Shown: one piece after another, positions 15,301-21,418 of the stretch
Layout: every line of letters starts with the position of its first letter
Numbering within the stretch: position 1 is the stretch's first letter
Source of the DNA: a virus
Reading direction: 5' to 3' (one strand)
DNA: 25,120 nt
Virus record (IMG/VR): IMGVR_UViG_2162886007_000033
Coordinates: 1-25,120 of that record
Translations under genes and position numbers: made by a program
Notes under the pieces: generated by a model
Seen by the model: the letters and a program-made list of their open reading frames with translations, nothing else
Database searches by the model: none
What the model was told of the DNA's origin: nothing

Positions 15301-15870
15301 GGTCGCTTCCGCGCGCCGCCATTTCGCTTGGGCCGAACGTTCTTCTTCGGCGTAACGATCAGCGTTCTTCAGGGCATCTTCAGCGGCATCCTGACGATAC
15401 AGCGCCAAGGTCAGGGCTTCCGTCGCGTCAGCACGTCGCTGTGCAGCCTGTGCGGCCCTCTGCTGGTCTTCGAAGTCGGGGGCAGTACCCTGCTGGCGGG
15501 TACGCTCCATGTCCCACGTCATAGCCTCAGTCTGGAGCGCGGCCAGCTTTGCAGTTTCAGCGGCAGTCTCCGCCAGACCACGACGATAATTGTTGATCGC
15601 CGTGGTGGCCGCTTCGATGATCGTCGGATCGACGCCCATACCTGCAGCTTTCAGCAGCTTGATTTCTTCCCGACTCTTGCCAAGGTTCTGCACCCAGTCA
15701 AGCAAAGACCGTGCCGCCTGACGCGCGCGGCTGTTCTGCTTGTCGAACGCGGCTTCTGCTTCTTCGCCGAATCCAGACGCAGCATTCTTCGCTCGCTTGA
15801 TGGCAAGTTCGTACTGAGCCAGATCGATAACGATGTCTACTCGCGCAGTACCGATACTGTCATTTGCCAT
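12355..15870 (-). CDS. Tape measure protein (lambda gpH type)
   Basis: A 1171-residue protein that sets tail length and is ejected through the tube with the DNA. Residues 1-320 are long charged helices with a 40-residue tandem repeat (145-246). Residues 320-365 (GLSQKQLEFAMRGVPAQ, then MTDIFVSLQGGQAPLTVLLQ) match the conserved prophage tail-length domain. A hydrophobic segment at about 368-398 probably meets the inner membrane. Coiled coil continues to about 960, and a lambda-type C-terminal domain (with GYQRAFQNYNDEMMNIAG and ATFTDLTNAIIKQLI) ends near 1050. At about 3 residues per 4.5 angstroms of helix, the length predicts a tail in the 150-180 nm range. ATG 15870 has GAGG nearby. A terminator-like hairpin lies just upstream. 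Confidence 0.95.
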   Translation of the reverse strand: MANDSIGTARVDIVIDLAQYELAIKRAKNAASGFGEEAEAAFDKQNSRARQAARSLLDWVQNLGKSREEIKLLKAAGMGVDPTIIEAATTAINNYRRGLAETAAETAKLAALQTEAMTWDMERTRQQGTAPDFEDQQRAAQAAQRRADATEALTLALYRQDAAEDALKNADRYAEEERSAQAKWRRAEATEALTIALMRQDAAEEAVRNAAQQERDVAASQAAWRRADATHALTSALEMQEDAERRITQRGEFLRDLGRQEKEYGKTRIELMEMRAAELGLQQQAAPLIASLKAKEQATERYGYQLDKSKRQINEYGLSQKQLEFAMRGVPAQMTDIFVSLQGGQAPLTVLLQQGGQLKDMFGGIRPAAAAIAGEFLKLINVWTVSAAAVTALSIAAYKGSQETNQFAKALALTGNNAGVTVNSLQMMAAAIDDTGQSTQASASRAIAAVAGTGKIARENFQLIATAADDMYRATGKAIDDTVAEYVKLAKDPLKAIYELNEGQNFLTYATYQQIKALTEQGNASEAAALATRTYAEATIEAARGVEQNLGLLEKAWKYLKIGASEAWDAMMGVGRNTTAALQLQKQMMANQRDMSALQRSRDPQSGFVLSDAQQKQLEDRILKGYDRVKELNQQMGAEQLEADKALARRNANAAAIETDRLITSQASKAQQRAVAIKQENARIDKGIADARFAGQVKLAEELESRRAAAVAAIEKKYADPKGSTARGQNDAQRAALQAFKDQAETTNATIQANTRTTQAAFNAGKISATDYYTKMKQFVAEELASNEKSIAGQLAYLRAAKSTIANRQKIGELEADLAKVRAKAAADTQVLGDQEEEATKKRTQAMEDYANALRASEDAQRRQIDAQVQALGLGDREGQRIAQITKLYTDQADKLFQLATLAKRNPQNANEYAEQEALLRASTDRQVAMVNSGYQQMDAARGSWMTGYQRAFQNYNDEMMNIAGHTQEFFTNVTGGIESMLEDMAINGKATFTDLTNAIIKQLIRLGTQKMLTWIMSMWGGPSAGASQGTMANFGNNPGWTANAKGNVYSSDSLSAYSNGVYNTPKTFAFAKGAGIFAEAGPEAIMPLSRGADGKLGVQASGAAGGNDITVNVYGAPEGTKVEQRQDEGGGVSIDVLIGQIESKMAGNVAAGVGPLNTAIKARYKLQETV
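15133..15438 (-). repeat. 40-residue tandem repeat in the tape measure protein
   Basis: RRADAT-EALT at residues 145-154 recurs at 185 (RRAEAT-EALT) and 225 (RRADAT-HALT), each followed by ALxxQDAAE-type sequence. The spacing is exactly 40 residues, 120 bases. Three units are visible, the third being partial. The unit is alpha-helical and Ala/Arg/Glu-rich, so changes in copy number would change tail length in steps of about 6 nm. Confidence 0.9.
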
Positions 15871-15884
15871 TGTCCTGTACCTCG

Positions 15885-15908
15885 AAAAAGGCCCGCACTA
15901 GGCGGGCC
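15885..15908 (-). terminator. Hairpin with U-tract between tail chaperone and tape measure genes
   Basis: On the - strand GGCCCGC (15908-15902) pairs with GCGGGCC (15896-15890) across a 5-base loop, and five T residues (15889-15885) follow. The stop codon TAG of the chaperone frame lies at the loop. It has the form of a rho-independent terminator, but the tape measure gene follows at once, so it probably acts as a partial terminator that lowers transcription of the downstream genes. Confidence 0.75.
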
Positions 15909-16206
15909 GGGTTAGTTCGATTTTCGCTGCCGCCTCGATGATACGAATGTCGTCCATCAGTTCAGCCTGTCTATCCATCGGAATCTCTCGCCGTTGCATA
16001 TCTGCGTACAGTACGTTGTAGTCCAACCCCAAGAGTTGATTTGCAGATGCACGCCACTGCGTTTGGTTCCGAACGTATAGCTCAATGCTTTCCCAACTTT
16101 CTTCCCATACTTCGACTTCCGGTTCCGGGTAGTCGTCAATGGTTTTCGCACCACCAAACTTCGCCAGGAATTTCTGGGTAGGCGGTGACCAGTGATGCGC
16201 GGTCAC
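15898..16206 (-). CDS. Tail assembly chaperone, T part of a gpG-gpGT type fusion
   Basis: A 102-codon frame whose only obvious start is a GTG at 16206. It contains VWEESWESIELYVRNQTQW, LLGLDYNVLYADM and a C-terminal MDDIRIIEAAAKIEL helix, the layout of the DUF1799 type of lambda gpT-like partner. The frame continues upstream without a stop to join the end of the previous gene in the -1 phase. A slippery AAAAAAC and a stem-loop lie at the junction, so the normal product is a fusion of about 213 residues, not a separate protein. The GTG lies inside the frameshift stem with no usable ribosome site at the right distance. In lambda this fusion helps load the tape measure and recruits tail tube subunits. 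Confidence 0.85.
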   Translation of the reverse strand: MTAHHWSPPTQKFLAKFGGAKTIDDYPEPEVEVWEESWESIELYVRNQTQWRASANQLLGLDYNVLYADMQRREIPMDRQAELMDDIRIIEAAAKIELTRPA

Positions 16207-16224
16207 CGCCTCTTTCAGTTTTTT
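16181..16224 (-). promoter_or_regulatory. -1 programmed ribosomal frameshift signal (slippery site and stem-loop)
   Basis: On the - strand the G-like gene ends GTA AAA AAC TGA. The heptamer A AAA AAC (16224-16218) fits the X XXY YYZ rule in the correct phase. A 7-base spacer TGAAAGA (16217-16211) separates it from a perfect 10-bp stem, GGCGGTGACC (16210-16201) with GGTCACCGCC (16190-16181), and a 10-base loop. Slipping back one base continues into CTG AAA GAG GCG GTG, the frame of the T-like gene. All elements are visible; only the efficiency is unknown. Confidence 0.93.
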
Positions 16225-16538
16225 ACGCGTTCGACCTGGCGCGCGGTGAAGAAGCCCGACAGCAGGGCCATGATCAGCATCGGCCGATCAGCTTCAGCCT
16301 CCACCAGACCTTCGACGCTCAGATCGTACTCGGATTCCCAGCTGTCCAGCAGACCGGCCACGACGGCGGCGTTCTGGTGTTCCTTGCTGTCCGGGTACGT
16401 GCTGGTCGCCGACGCAACCAGTGCGTCGTACTCGGGCTGTTTCAGGTTGCGGTATACGCAGCCCAAGGTGAACGACTCGCCCTGCGATGTGAGCTTCAGG
16501 CGCGCTTCGATGGTCGTCGGGGTCTTCTTCTTCAGCAT
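16215..16538 (-). CDS. Tail assembly chaperone, gpG-like
   Basis: A 107-residue protein in the place of lambda gpG, between the tail tube and tape measure genes. It contains the RLKLTSQGESFTLGCVYRNL strand region, an EYDALVASA helix and a SWESEYDLSVEGLVEAEADR acidic helix typical of phage tail chaperones. It ends VKN, directly followed by TGA. A frameshift just before that stop yields a longer GT-type form. The short form would coat the tape measure and the longer form would recruit tube subunits. ATG 16538 lies 3 bases after the tail tube stop; the ribosome site is weak, so coupling to the tube gene is likely. Confidence 0.9.
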   Translation of the reverse strand: MLKKKTPTTIEARLKLTSQGESFTLGCVYRNLKQPEYDALVASATSTYPDSKEHQNAAVVAGLLDSWESEYDLSVEGLVEAEADRPMLIMALLSGFFTARQVERVKN

Positions 16539-16541
16539 GGC

Positions 16542-17195
16542 TTAGGCCGCCTTGTAACGGATCGGATCGGAGTTGATCGAGAACGAAGCGGTAACGGTGC
16601 TGTTCTCATTGAGGGTCTTGGTCGGGATCGAGTTGAACGACACCGTGCCGACGTAGTAGATCACGTCGCCCTTCGGAGTGGTCTCACGCAGCACCACCGG
16701 TTCACCGCGACGATCCATTTCCTTCAGCGCGTTGAACCACGGCAGATCGCTGTCTTCGTCCATCACGATGTTGTAGCCCATCGCCGACTTGTACGTGGGC
16801 TTTCGACGCTGGCGATTGGTCTGGTCTTCGACGTACTGCCATTCGAAGTAGTTCTGGTCACCGCCTTCGGTGGTCACGTCGCGAACCTGCGACAGCGAAA
16901 CGAACGATTCGGTCGCGCGGAAAGCGCCGCCACCTTCACCGACCGGGAACAGGCCCAGATTGGTGGTGTCGTAGTTTTCCAGTTCGAAGGTGTTGGCGGT
17001 AGCGGTGCCAGCACGCACCGGCACTTCCTGCAGACCGGGCCAGTTGGAGTTGACGACCACGATTGCGCCTTCGGCGGGCGGGTTCGCGGTGGTAGCGACG
17101 GGCGGGGCCGCATTGGTAATCGCGCTGATCGCCACGCTCAGTGCGGCGAGTGGCGCGACCGCAAAGCGGGTGCCGTTGACGAAATGGGACGACAT
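16542..17195 (-). CDS. Major tail tube protein (gpV-like)
   Basis: A 217-residue protein that polymerises into the tail tube. It has an N-terminal Ala/Val-rich arm (residues 10-35), then a TANPPAEGAIVVVNSNWPGL segment with the pattern seen in tube proteins. A TATANTFELENYDTTN turn follows, then beta-rich sequence ending STVTASFSINSDPIRYK. A PVGEGGGAF loop region comes before the central strands. It sits after the connectors and immediately before the chaperones, the standard place. A GAGG site lies 9 bases before ATG 17195. The 40 bases between this gene and the preceding connector gene hold no convincing promoter. No immunoglobulin-like C-terminal domain is attached, unlike lambda gpV. Confidence 0.88.
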   Translation of the reverse strand: MSSHFVNGTRFAVAPLAALSVAISAITNAAPPVATTANPPAEGAIVVVNSNWPGLQEVPVRAGTATANTFELENYDTTNLGLFPVGEGGGAFRATESFVSLSQVRDVTTEGGDQNYFEWQYVEDQTNRQRRKPTYKSAMGYNIVMDEDSDLPWFNALKEMDRRGEPVVLRETTPKGDVIYYVGTVSFNSIPTKTLNENSTVTASFSINSDPIRYKAA

Positions 17196-17235
17196 TTGGA
17201 AATACCTCGCTGCAGTTGGTGGGTGTTACGGGTGG

Positions 17236-17601
17236 TTAGGGTACATCGGGTTTATACCAGACGCCAAATTGCCAAAGGCAGGCGTACAACTTCAGGGTCG
17301 GGTGGGAGAACCCACGCCAGTTGCCTTGCGGCTCACACGCGGGGAATTCCGCAGCAGCCATAGCCGCCTCGATCTTCCCCGCGAGTTTTTCCCGGTCTTC
17401 GCTGCGTTTGCAAAAGCCGGTGATCTGCACCCGGGCGTGCTTGTGGTCAGGCAGCTGGTTGTCGAGATACCAACCGGCCCGGCCGCCAGGGCGAGACAAC
17501 AGGATGTAGTCGCCGGGTGGCACAACGTCCGGGGTCTGATCCCACCACACGTTGGTGACCAGCGGCAGCAGAATGTTGCGCAGGGTTTCTTCGAACGTCA
17601 T
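17236..17601 (-). CDS. Tail completion / tail terminator protein (gpU / HK97 gp8-like)
   Basis: A 121-residue protein. It begins with a helix TFEETLRNILLPLVTNVW, then PPGDYILLSRPGG, a hydrophilic HKHARVQITGFCKRSED strand-helix and a helix EKLAGKIEAAMAAAEF. This is the fold pattern of small phage proteins that cap the tail end nearest the head (DUF3168-like and gpU-like). It lies between the gp10-like connector and the tube gene, where this function is usually encoded. ATG 17601 overlaps the preceding TGA as ATGA. There is no diagnostic active site in this family, so the call rests on position, size and general pattern. Confidence 0.78.
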   Translation of the reverse strand: MTFEETLRNILLPLVTNVWWDQTPDVVPPGDYILLSRPGGRAGWYLDNQLPDHKHARVQITGFCKRSEDREKLAGKIEAAMAAAEFPACEPQGNWRGFSHPTLKLYACLWQFGVWYKPDVP

Positions 17602-18113
17602 CGCCTAATCTCCGCAAGCAGTTTCGGTAGTTCTTCGCGCCCGCGTGCGATGGCCGCCGTGGCGATACGTTGGATGTTGCTGTCGAGCGCCGGGGCGAGG
17701 AATGGTTGCGCCTTTACCTGCAGGGCGCCACCCGGACGCTTGACACCCTTGACGGTCCAGAAGCCCACACCGCTCGCGCCGATCACCATGTCCGTCATTT
17801 CGAAACCGAATTCAACGAACACGCCCCAGAACGCTTCGCGCGAGTTCCACGAAACGCTGTAGACAACCTGCGTGTCGGTGCTGCTGTCGCTGCGAGCCAG
17901 ATAAATTGCATCGCGGAGTGCGCCCGGTGTGGTGCTGCCCGTCTTCCACTCAGCGTTGTAGCCCATGACGAATGGGTCGGCTTCAGGCGCACGCTCCTTC
18001 GCGTCATCACGAACGATCACGCCAGCTTCGACGGCCATGCGGCTGGCAAGCGAAACCTTCAGGTCATCCAACCCGTCGAATGCTTTCAGCCATTCGCTGA
18101 CATCAACCGGCAT
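17598..18113 (-). CDS. Head-tail connector protein, HK97 gp10-like
   Basis: A 171-residue protein of the HK97 gp10 family, which helps join head and tail. It has an N-terminal helix VSEWLKAFDGLDDLKVSLAS, then a VEAGVIVRDDAKERAPE region characteristic of the family (a helix followed by a conserved Ala-Pro). A TGALRDAI-type turn is seen as TPGALRDAIYLARS, then the WGVFVEFGFEMTD strand and a PFLAPALDSN helix near the end. I chose ATG 18113, which overlaps the preceding gene by 11 bases and has GAGG upstream; a TTG start at 18122 is the alternative. The gene is tightly coupled on both sides. Confidence 0.85.
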   Translation of the reverse strand: MPVDVSEWLKAFDGLDDLKVSLASRMAVEAGVIVRDDAKERAPEADPFVMGYNAEWKTGSTTPGALRDAIYLARSDSSTDTQVVYSVSWNSREAFWGVFVEFGFEMTDMVIGASGVGFWTVKGVKRPGGALQVKAQPFLAPALDSNIQRIATAAIARGREELPKLLAEIRR

Positions 18114-18450
18114 TGGCTCCAACCTCGCAGATCAGATCGGTGAACTCGCGGCCAGCTTCGTCAGGCTGCACGCGCAAGATGTCGTAGGGAACACCGCGAT
18201 GGACGACGCGCATCGCTTCGTCAATGTCAGTGCGATAGCGGACGCGGAAACTGACACGCCGCGCGGTGGACATGATGCCGTCATTCTGCGCGGCTTGGCG
18301 GATGGTTGCCATCCCGCTTTCGGTTCGAATCTTCGACCAGAGACGATGCAGGACGATCCATTCGTCCAACGGCTGACCGCTACCGTCAACGGCGCCGGAG
18401 CGCCGCTGTACTTCGATCTTCCGGTTGTACTCGCCAGCGTTCTCGCTCAC
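18103..18450 (-). CDS. Head-tail joining protein, HK97 gp7 / SPP1 gp16-like
   Basis: A 115-residue beta-rich protein of the head-tail joining family. It runs AGEYNRKIEVQRRS, then DEWIVLHRLWSKIRTESG, then FRVRYRTDIDEAMRVVHRG, and ends with YDILRVQPD and a short acidic tail. The family has the strand pattern of a small barrel that closes the head-tail interface. The start is GTG at 18450, overlapping the preceding TGA as GTGA with GGGGGA upstream. The frame continues upstream to 18633, but that part overlaps the gp6-like gene completely, is Arg-rich and looks like a shadow. It lies between the gp6-like and gp10-like genes, the usual order. Confidence 0.85.
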   Translation of the reverse strand: MSENAGEYNRKIEVQRRSGAVDGSGQPLDEWIVLHRLWSKIRTESGMATIRQAAQNDGIMSTARRVSFRVRYRTDIDEAMRVVHRGVPYDILRVQPDEAGREFTDLICEVGANAG

Positions 18451-18938
18451 AACAGTTCCCCCATGTACCGACGCTTTTCGTAAATCCATTCGGCGTTCAG
18501 TGGAACCTGCACGGCCGCAGCACCCTGCCCGGCCACCACGTTCGCCCGGTTCTGGTAGTAATGCGCGGTGGTCATCAGGATCGCCCCTTTGATCATCGCG
18601 TCGATCACGATACCGTTGCGAATCTGGGACCACAGGAATTGCTGGCCCCGGTAGGTGGTTTCAGCGACCGCACGCGCTTCCAGTCGGTCGCACATGTCAC
18701 TGATTTCGTCAGCAGCCGCCAGGGCGTCATCGCGCGCCTGGCGGGCTGCGGCCATCGTAGCGGGCAACGCCGCGATGGCAGTGGCAAGGTCATCGGCCGA
18801 CTTGAACACCGCACGGTTCAACGAAACCTGCGCATCTTTTTCCGCAGCTTCGGCGTACAACGAAATCAGATCGTCATCTTCGCCATCAGCACGGCAATGG
18901 GTGCGCGCTTCGTCCAGTGTGATGAATTCAAGGGCCAT
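18447..18938 (-). CDS. Head-tail connector protein, HK97 gp6-like
   Basis: A 163-residue helical connector that forms a ring under the portal. Residues 7-40 (ITLDEARTHCRADGEDDDLI and the following LYAEAAEKDAQVSLNR) and a C-terminal segment with IKGAILMTTAHYYQNRANV are typical of the family. Between them lies an Ala-rich helical insertion (residues about 50-100) that makes it longer than the roughly 100 residues of short members. A longer subtype of the family with such an insert is known. Its start is 6 bases after the preceding gene. The protein is soluble, and it has one Cys in the N-terminal helix. Confidence 0.87.
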   Translation of the reverse strand: MALEFITLDEARTHCRADGEDDDLISLYAEAAEKDAQVSLNRAVFKSADDLATAIAALPATMAAARQARDDALAAADEISDMCDRLEARAVAETTYRGQQFLWSQIRNGIVIDAMIKGAILMTTAHYYQNRANVVAGQGAAAVQVPLNAEWIYEKRRYMGELL

Positions 18939-18944
18939 GATCAG

Positions 18945-19232
18945 TTACCGGCGCTTGTTGCTGTTGGCGGCGCCCTTGGCCCCGGCCGATTCGGTGGTCA
19001 CGACCGGCTTTTCGCCTTCCGGGGTTTCACCTTCGTCTTCCCCGGTCTTCGCGGCAGCTTCGGCCTTGATCGACAGGTTGTCGTGCGTGGCCTTCTTGTC
19101 GGTTTCGGAGACGTAGCCGATCTGCACCAGCTGGGCGGCTTCCAGTTCATCCACAGCGGTGACGATGGCACCCTGCGGAAGCGGCTTCTTGAAACCTGCG
19201 ATCAGGATGGAAGTGTTCAGTACGATGCGCAT
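18945..19232 (-). CDS. Small capsid-region protein, charged C-terminal tail
   Basis: A 95-residue protein I do not recognise by name. Residues 1-45 look like a small beta barrel (MRIVLNTSILIAGFKKPLPQ, then GAIVTAVDELEAAQLVQIGY), like short proteins often encoded between the capsid and connector genes. The remaining 50 residues are low-complexity Lys/Glu/Ala/Gly, ending in KRR, and are probably disordered. A good ribosome site (AAGGA, 8 bases upstream) marks ATG 19232. A strong hairpin separates it from the capsid gene. It might bind the head or assist connector addition, but that is a guess from position. Confidence 0.78.
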   Translation of the reverse strand: MRIVLNTSILIAGFKKPLPQGAIVTAVDELEAAQLVQIGYVSETDKKATHDNLSIKAEAAAKTGEDEGETPEGEKPVVTTESAGAKGAANSNKRR

Positions 19233-19256
19233 GGTGATTTTCCTTGGTTGGATGGA

Positions 19257-19288
19257 ATAACGGCACCCTACAGTGAGGGTGCCGTTAT
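19257..19288 (-). terminator. Strong hairpin after the capsid gene
   Basis: A 13-bp perfect stem is formed by 19257-19269 (ATAACGGCACCCT on the + strand) and 19276-19288 (AGGGTGCCGTTAT), with a 6-base loop. It begins 31 bases after the capsid stop in the direction of transcription. Only a weak U-rich run (TTATTCC, partly within the stem) follows, so it may be a leaky terminator or an RNA end that protects the capsid message from degradation. Confidence 0.65.
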
Positions 19289-19318
19289 GGTTACTCTACC
19301 ACGTTGCTACCGGGTGCC

Positions 19319-20752
19319 TTAGCCGCCGCTCGGGGGCGGGGCCAGCAGGCCCAGCGCGGTGGAGAACTTGCCCTTTTCGAAGGTCCAACCACGCTTGACG
19401 CCCAGCGCGATCATTTCTTCCGCACGCATGGTCGCCAGGTTGTCTTCGAAGTCGGTGTCGTTCTCGGTGCTGATCAGCACTTCCACGCCCAGCTGACGGT
19501 ACACGGTGGCGCCGAACTTGAAACCACCGGCGAGGAAGTCATCCTGCGCCATCGCCGGGGTGGCGACAACCGGCTGCTTCCACATCGACGGCGGGGTCAG
19601 GCCCGACTGCGGCTGCGCGAACATGTAGCCACCGTTCTCGTCCTTGGTCAGTTCCAGCAGCGCCCAGTCAACCGGGTTCAGCACGAAACCGTCCACGAAG
19701 CCACCACGCTGCTGGATGTTCAGCATGACCAGACGCAGCACGTCGGCACGGTTGGCGAAACGGATTTCACCAGCTTCGATGCCAGCCGGCAGTGCGAACG
19801 CGGTGGCCTGCGGCATGATGCCGTGCAGGTTCTGGGCGGTGCCGTTGCCGTACAGGTACTGGGTTTCCTTGACCAGACCCAGACCGTAGCGCAGTTCGCT
19901 GTCCACTTCGCCGATCAGGCGCGGGGCATTCATGGTGGCCTGGCGGGTCAGCTTCGCCAGATGCGCGACGGTGCGCACGGCGGCGGTTGCGCTTTCCCAC
20001 TTGTAGTTGCTGTACGGCTTCTTCGTACCTTCGGCGACCATCGCCGCGTTGTTCTCGCGCAGGGTCTGCTTGGCGTAGTCGATGGACGACGTGTCCACGT
20101 TGATCACCGGCAGCAGGTCTTCGATGGTCAGTTCGGTACGCGGCATACGCACCAGATCGCCGTCGTGGTACGACGGCCGCATCAGGCCGGAACCGGCAGT
20201 GCCACCGGCAGCGACGGTATCAATCTGCTTGATCTGGCAGCGCATGGAAGTCTTCTGGCCGCTCTTGCCAGCGAAAGACTTGAAGGCGTCGGTATCGACA
20301 ACCTGCTGGCCCCACGACTTGATGCCCTTGTGCACTTCCTGCGTGGCGGCGACGGCCTTCTGTTCCAGTTCGGTGTACGACAGCTTCAGGCTGTTCACCG
20401 ACTCAGCCATCTTGTCGAAGTCTTCGCGCAGCTTTTCGCCGAACTGTTCGCCCTTTTCCATTCGGCCCTTCATGTCCTTGCCGATTTCATCCAGATCGGC
20501 CGACTTCTGCTTGATCTGGGTCAGCGCGTCCTTCATTGCACGCGCCAGGGTTTCCGGATCGTCGCCGTCGCAGCGGGCGGCAAGCAGCGGGTTGCTCAGG
20601 GACAGGGTGAACAGGGACGGCACGAAGACGCGCAGCGCCTGCACCACGGTCATGGTTGCGCCCATCTGGGCCGGGAGTTCCCAACCGCCGAACGCGGCAG
20701 TCAGGGCGGTGCTGACGATCAGCGCCAGCAGGGTGAAGTTGCGAACGTTCAT
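19319..20752 (-). CDS. Major capsid protein, HK97 fold, with hydrophobic N-terminal extension
   Basis: A 477-residue capsid precursor. From about residue 165 it is an HK97-type capsid: an N-arm with GGTAGSGLMRPSYHDGD, an E-loop region, a spine with YGNGTAQNLHGI, a P-domain segment FVLNPVDWALLELTKDENGG and a C-terminal MRAEEMIALGV segment. Residues 62-150 are the charged coiled coil of a built-in scaffold (delta domain), normally removed by the prohead protease. Unusually, residues 1-58 contain two hydrophobic stretches (6-22 and 34-58). The start is supported by GAAGGA at 20763-20758, 5 bases before the ATG, so the extension seems real. Cleavage probably falls near residues 155-170, giving a mature subunit of about 310 residues. 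Confidence 0.93.
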   Translation of the reverse strand: MNVRNFTLLALIVSTALTAAFGGWELPAQMGATMTVVQALRVFVPSLFTLSLSNPLLAARCDGDDPETLARAMKDALTQIKQKSADLDEIGKDMKGRMEKGEQFGEKLREDFDKMAESVNSLKLSYTELEQKAVAATQEVHKGIKSWGQQVVDTDAFKSFAGKSGQKTSMRCQIKQIDTVAAGGTAGSGLMRPSYHDGDLVRMPRTELTIEDLLPVINVDTSSIDYAKQTLRENNAAMVAEGTKKPYSNYKWESATAAVRTVAHLAKLTRQATMNAPRLIGEVDSELRYGLGLVKETQYLYGNGTAQNLHGIMPQATAFALPAGIEAGEIRFANRADVLRLVMLNIQQRGGFVDGFVLNPVDWALLELTKDENGGYMFAQPQSGLTPPSMWKQPVVATPAMAQDDFLAGGFKFGATVYRQLGVEVLISTENDTDFEDNLATMRAEEMIALGVKRGWTFEKGKFSTALGLLAPPPSGG

Positions 20753-20757
20753 GGGTT

Positions 20758-20763
20758 TCCTTC
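20758..20763 (-). promoter_or_regulatory. Ribosome binding site that fixes the capsid start
   Basis: GAAGGA on the - strand sits 5 bases before ATG 20752. No comparable site precedes the internal Met73, which would give a capsid of conventional start. This supports the long form with the hydrophobic N-terminus. Confidence 0.8.
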
Positions 20764-20767
20764 GTGG

Positions 20768-21418
20768 TTACAGGGAGAAACTGCGGATGGATTCGATCAG
20801 GTCGGGCGGTACTACGGTTTTCTTCTGCGCAGGCTCCCCCTGCGATGCTGCCTTGATTGCGTGGATCATCTTGCCAGCCTCTCGCTGCGACAACCCGAAC
20901 ATATTCTGCAACGCTTCTTCACAGTCGCGCAAGGTGGTCAGCTGGTCCCACGATTTCACCGTCTGGATACGGGCGCTGTCACCGGCCGGGAACGTGACCG
21001 GGGAAATCTCCCACAGATCCACTTCGTGAAGCTCACGCACCAGCTTTTCGTTGTCATCCTTGAACATCACGGTTTCATAGCCGATGGACAGGCCCGACAG
21101 TGCACCCTGTTCCATCAGGGCGTGGCCTTCGACGCCAACCTGCGTTTTCATGTTGATTTCGCCTTCGACATACAGGCCGTTGTCGTCTTCCTTCAGCTGG
21201 GAGTACACGCCCATCGGCTGACGGCTGCTGTGCTGCCACAGCATCGGCACCTTACGCTTCAGTTCCTTGAAACGCGCCAGGCTGTTTTTGAACGCACCTT
21301 TGATCACGATGTCGCGGTATGAATCGACTTCGCCGAACACCGAGCCGTAGCCGGTGAACTTGCCCTTGCTGTCGATGTCCTTCAGTTCGAAGGGACGATC
21401 CAGAGTTTTCATTGCCAT
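20768..21418 (-). CDS. Prohead protease (HK97 gp4-like, peptidase S78/U35)
   Basis: A 216-residue serine protease that cleaves the capsid scaffold domain during prohead maturation. Family marks are FTGYGSVFGEVDSYRDIVIK (residues 21-40), a FK.SLARF segment, the catalytic-type His63 in MLWQHSSRQPMG and the Ser at 108 or 111 in GALSGLSIGYE. An EVDLWEISPVTFPA segment follows, also typical. The last 50 residues are a helical tail that is probably removed by self-cleavage. ATG 21418 has GAGG 8 bases upstream; a second ATG two codons later is less well placed. It lies between portal and capsid as in HK97. Confidence 0.93.
   Translation of the reverse strand: MAMKTLDRPFELKDIDSKGKFTGYGSVFGEVDSYRDIVIKGAFKNSLARFKELKRKVPMLWQHSSRQPMGVYSQLKEDDNGLYVEGEINMKTQVGVEGHALMEQGALSGLSIGYETVMFKDDNEKLVRELHEVDLWEISPVTFPAGDSARIQTVKSWDQLTTLRDCEEALQNMFGLSQREAGKMIHAIKAASQGEPAQKKTVVPPDLIESIRSFSL

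Noticed and set aside
12784-15915. A + strand open frame of 1043 codons opposite the tape measure gene
   Set aside because: It mirrors the helical, stop-poor tape measure frame. Its translation is rich in Arg/Leu/His/Cys without any recognisable domain. GC-rich coding DNA often leaves such long antisense frames open.
16204-16206. GTG as an independent start of the second tail chaperone
   Set aside because: It lies inside the frameshift stem, and the nearest purine-rich sequence is too close for a ribosome site. The frameshift signal explains expression better.
18451-18633. N-terminal extension of the head-tail joining frame
   Set aside because: It overlaps the gp6-like gene entirely and its composition is that of a shadow. 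The GTGA junction with a good ribosome site explains the start.
19304-21322. A + strand open frame of 672 codons opposite capsid and protease genes
   Set aside because: It spans two real genes and the hairpin between operon parts. Its product is His/Arg/Gln-rich and of the antisense type, with no own ribosome site.
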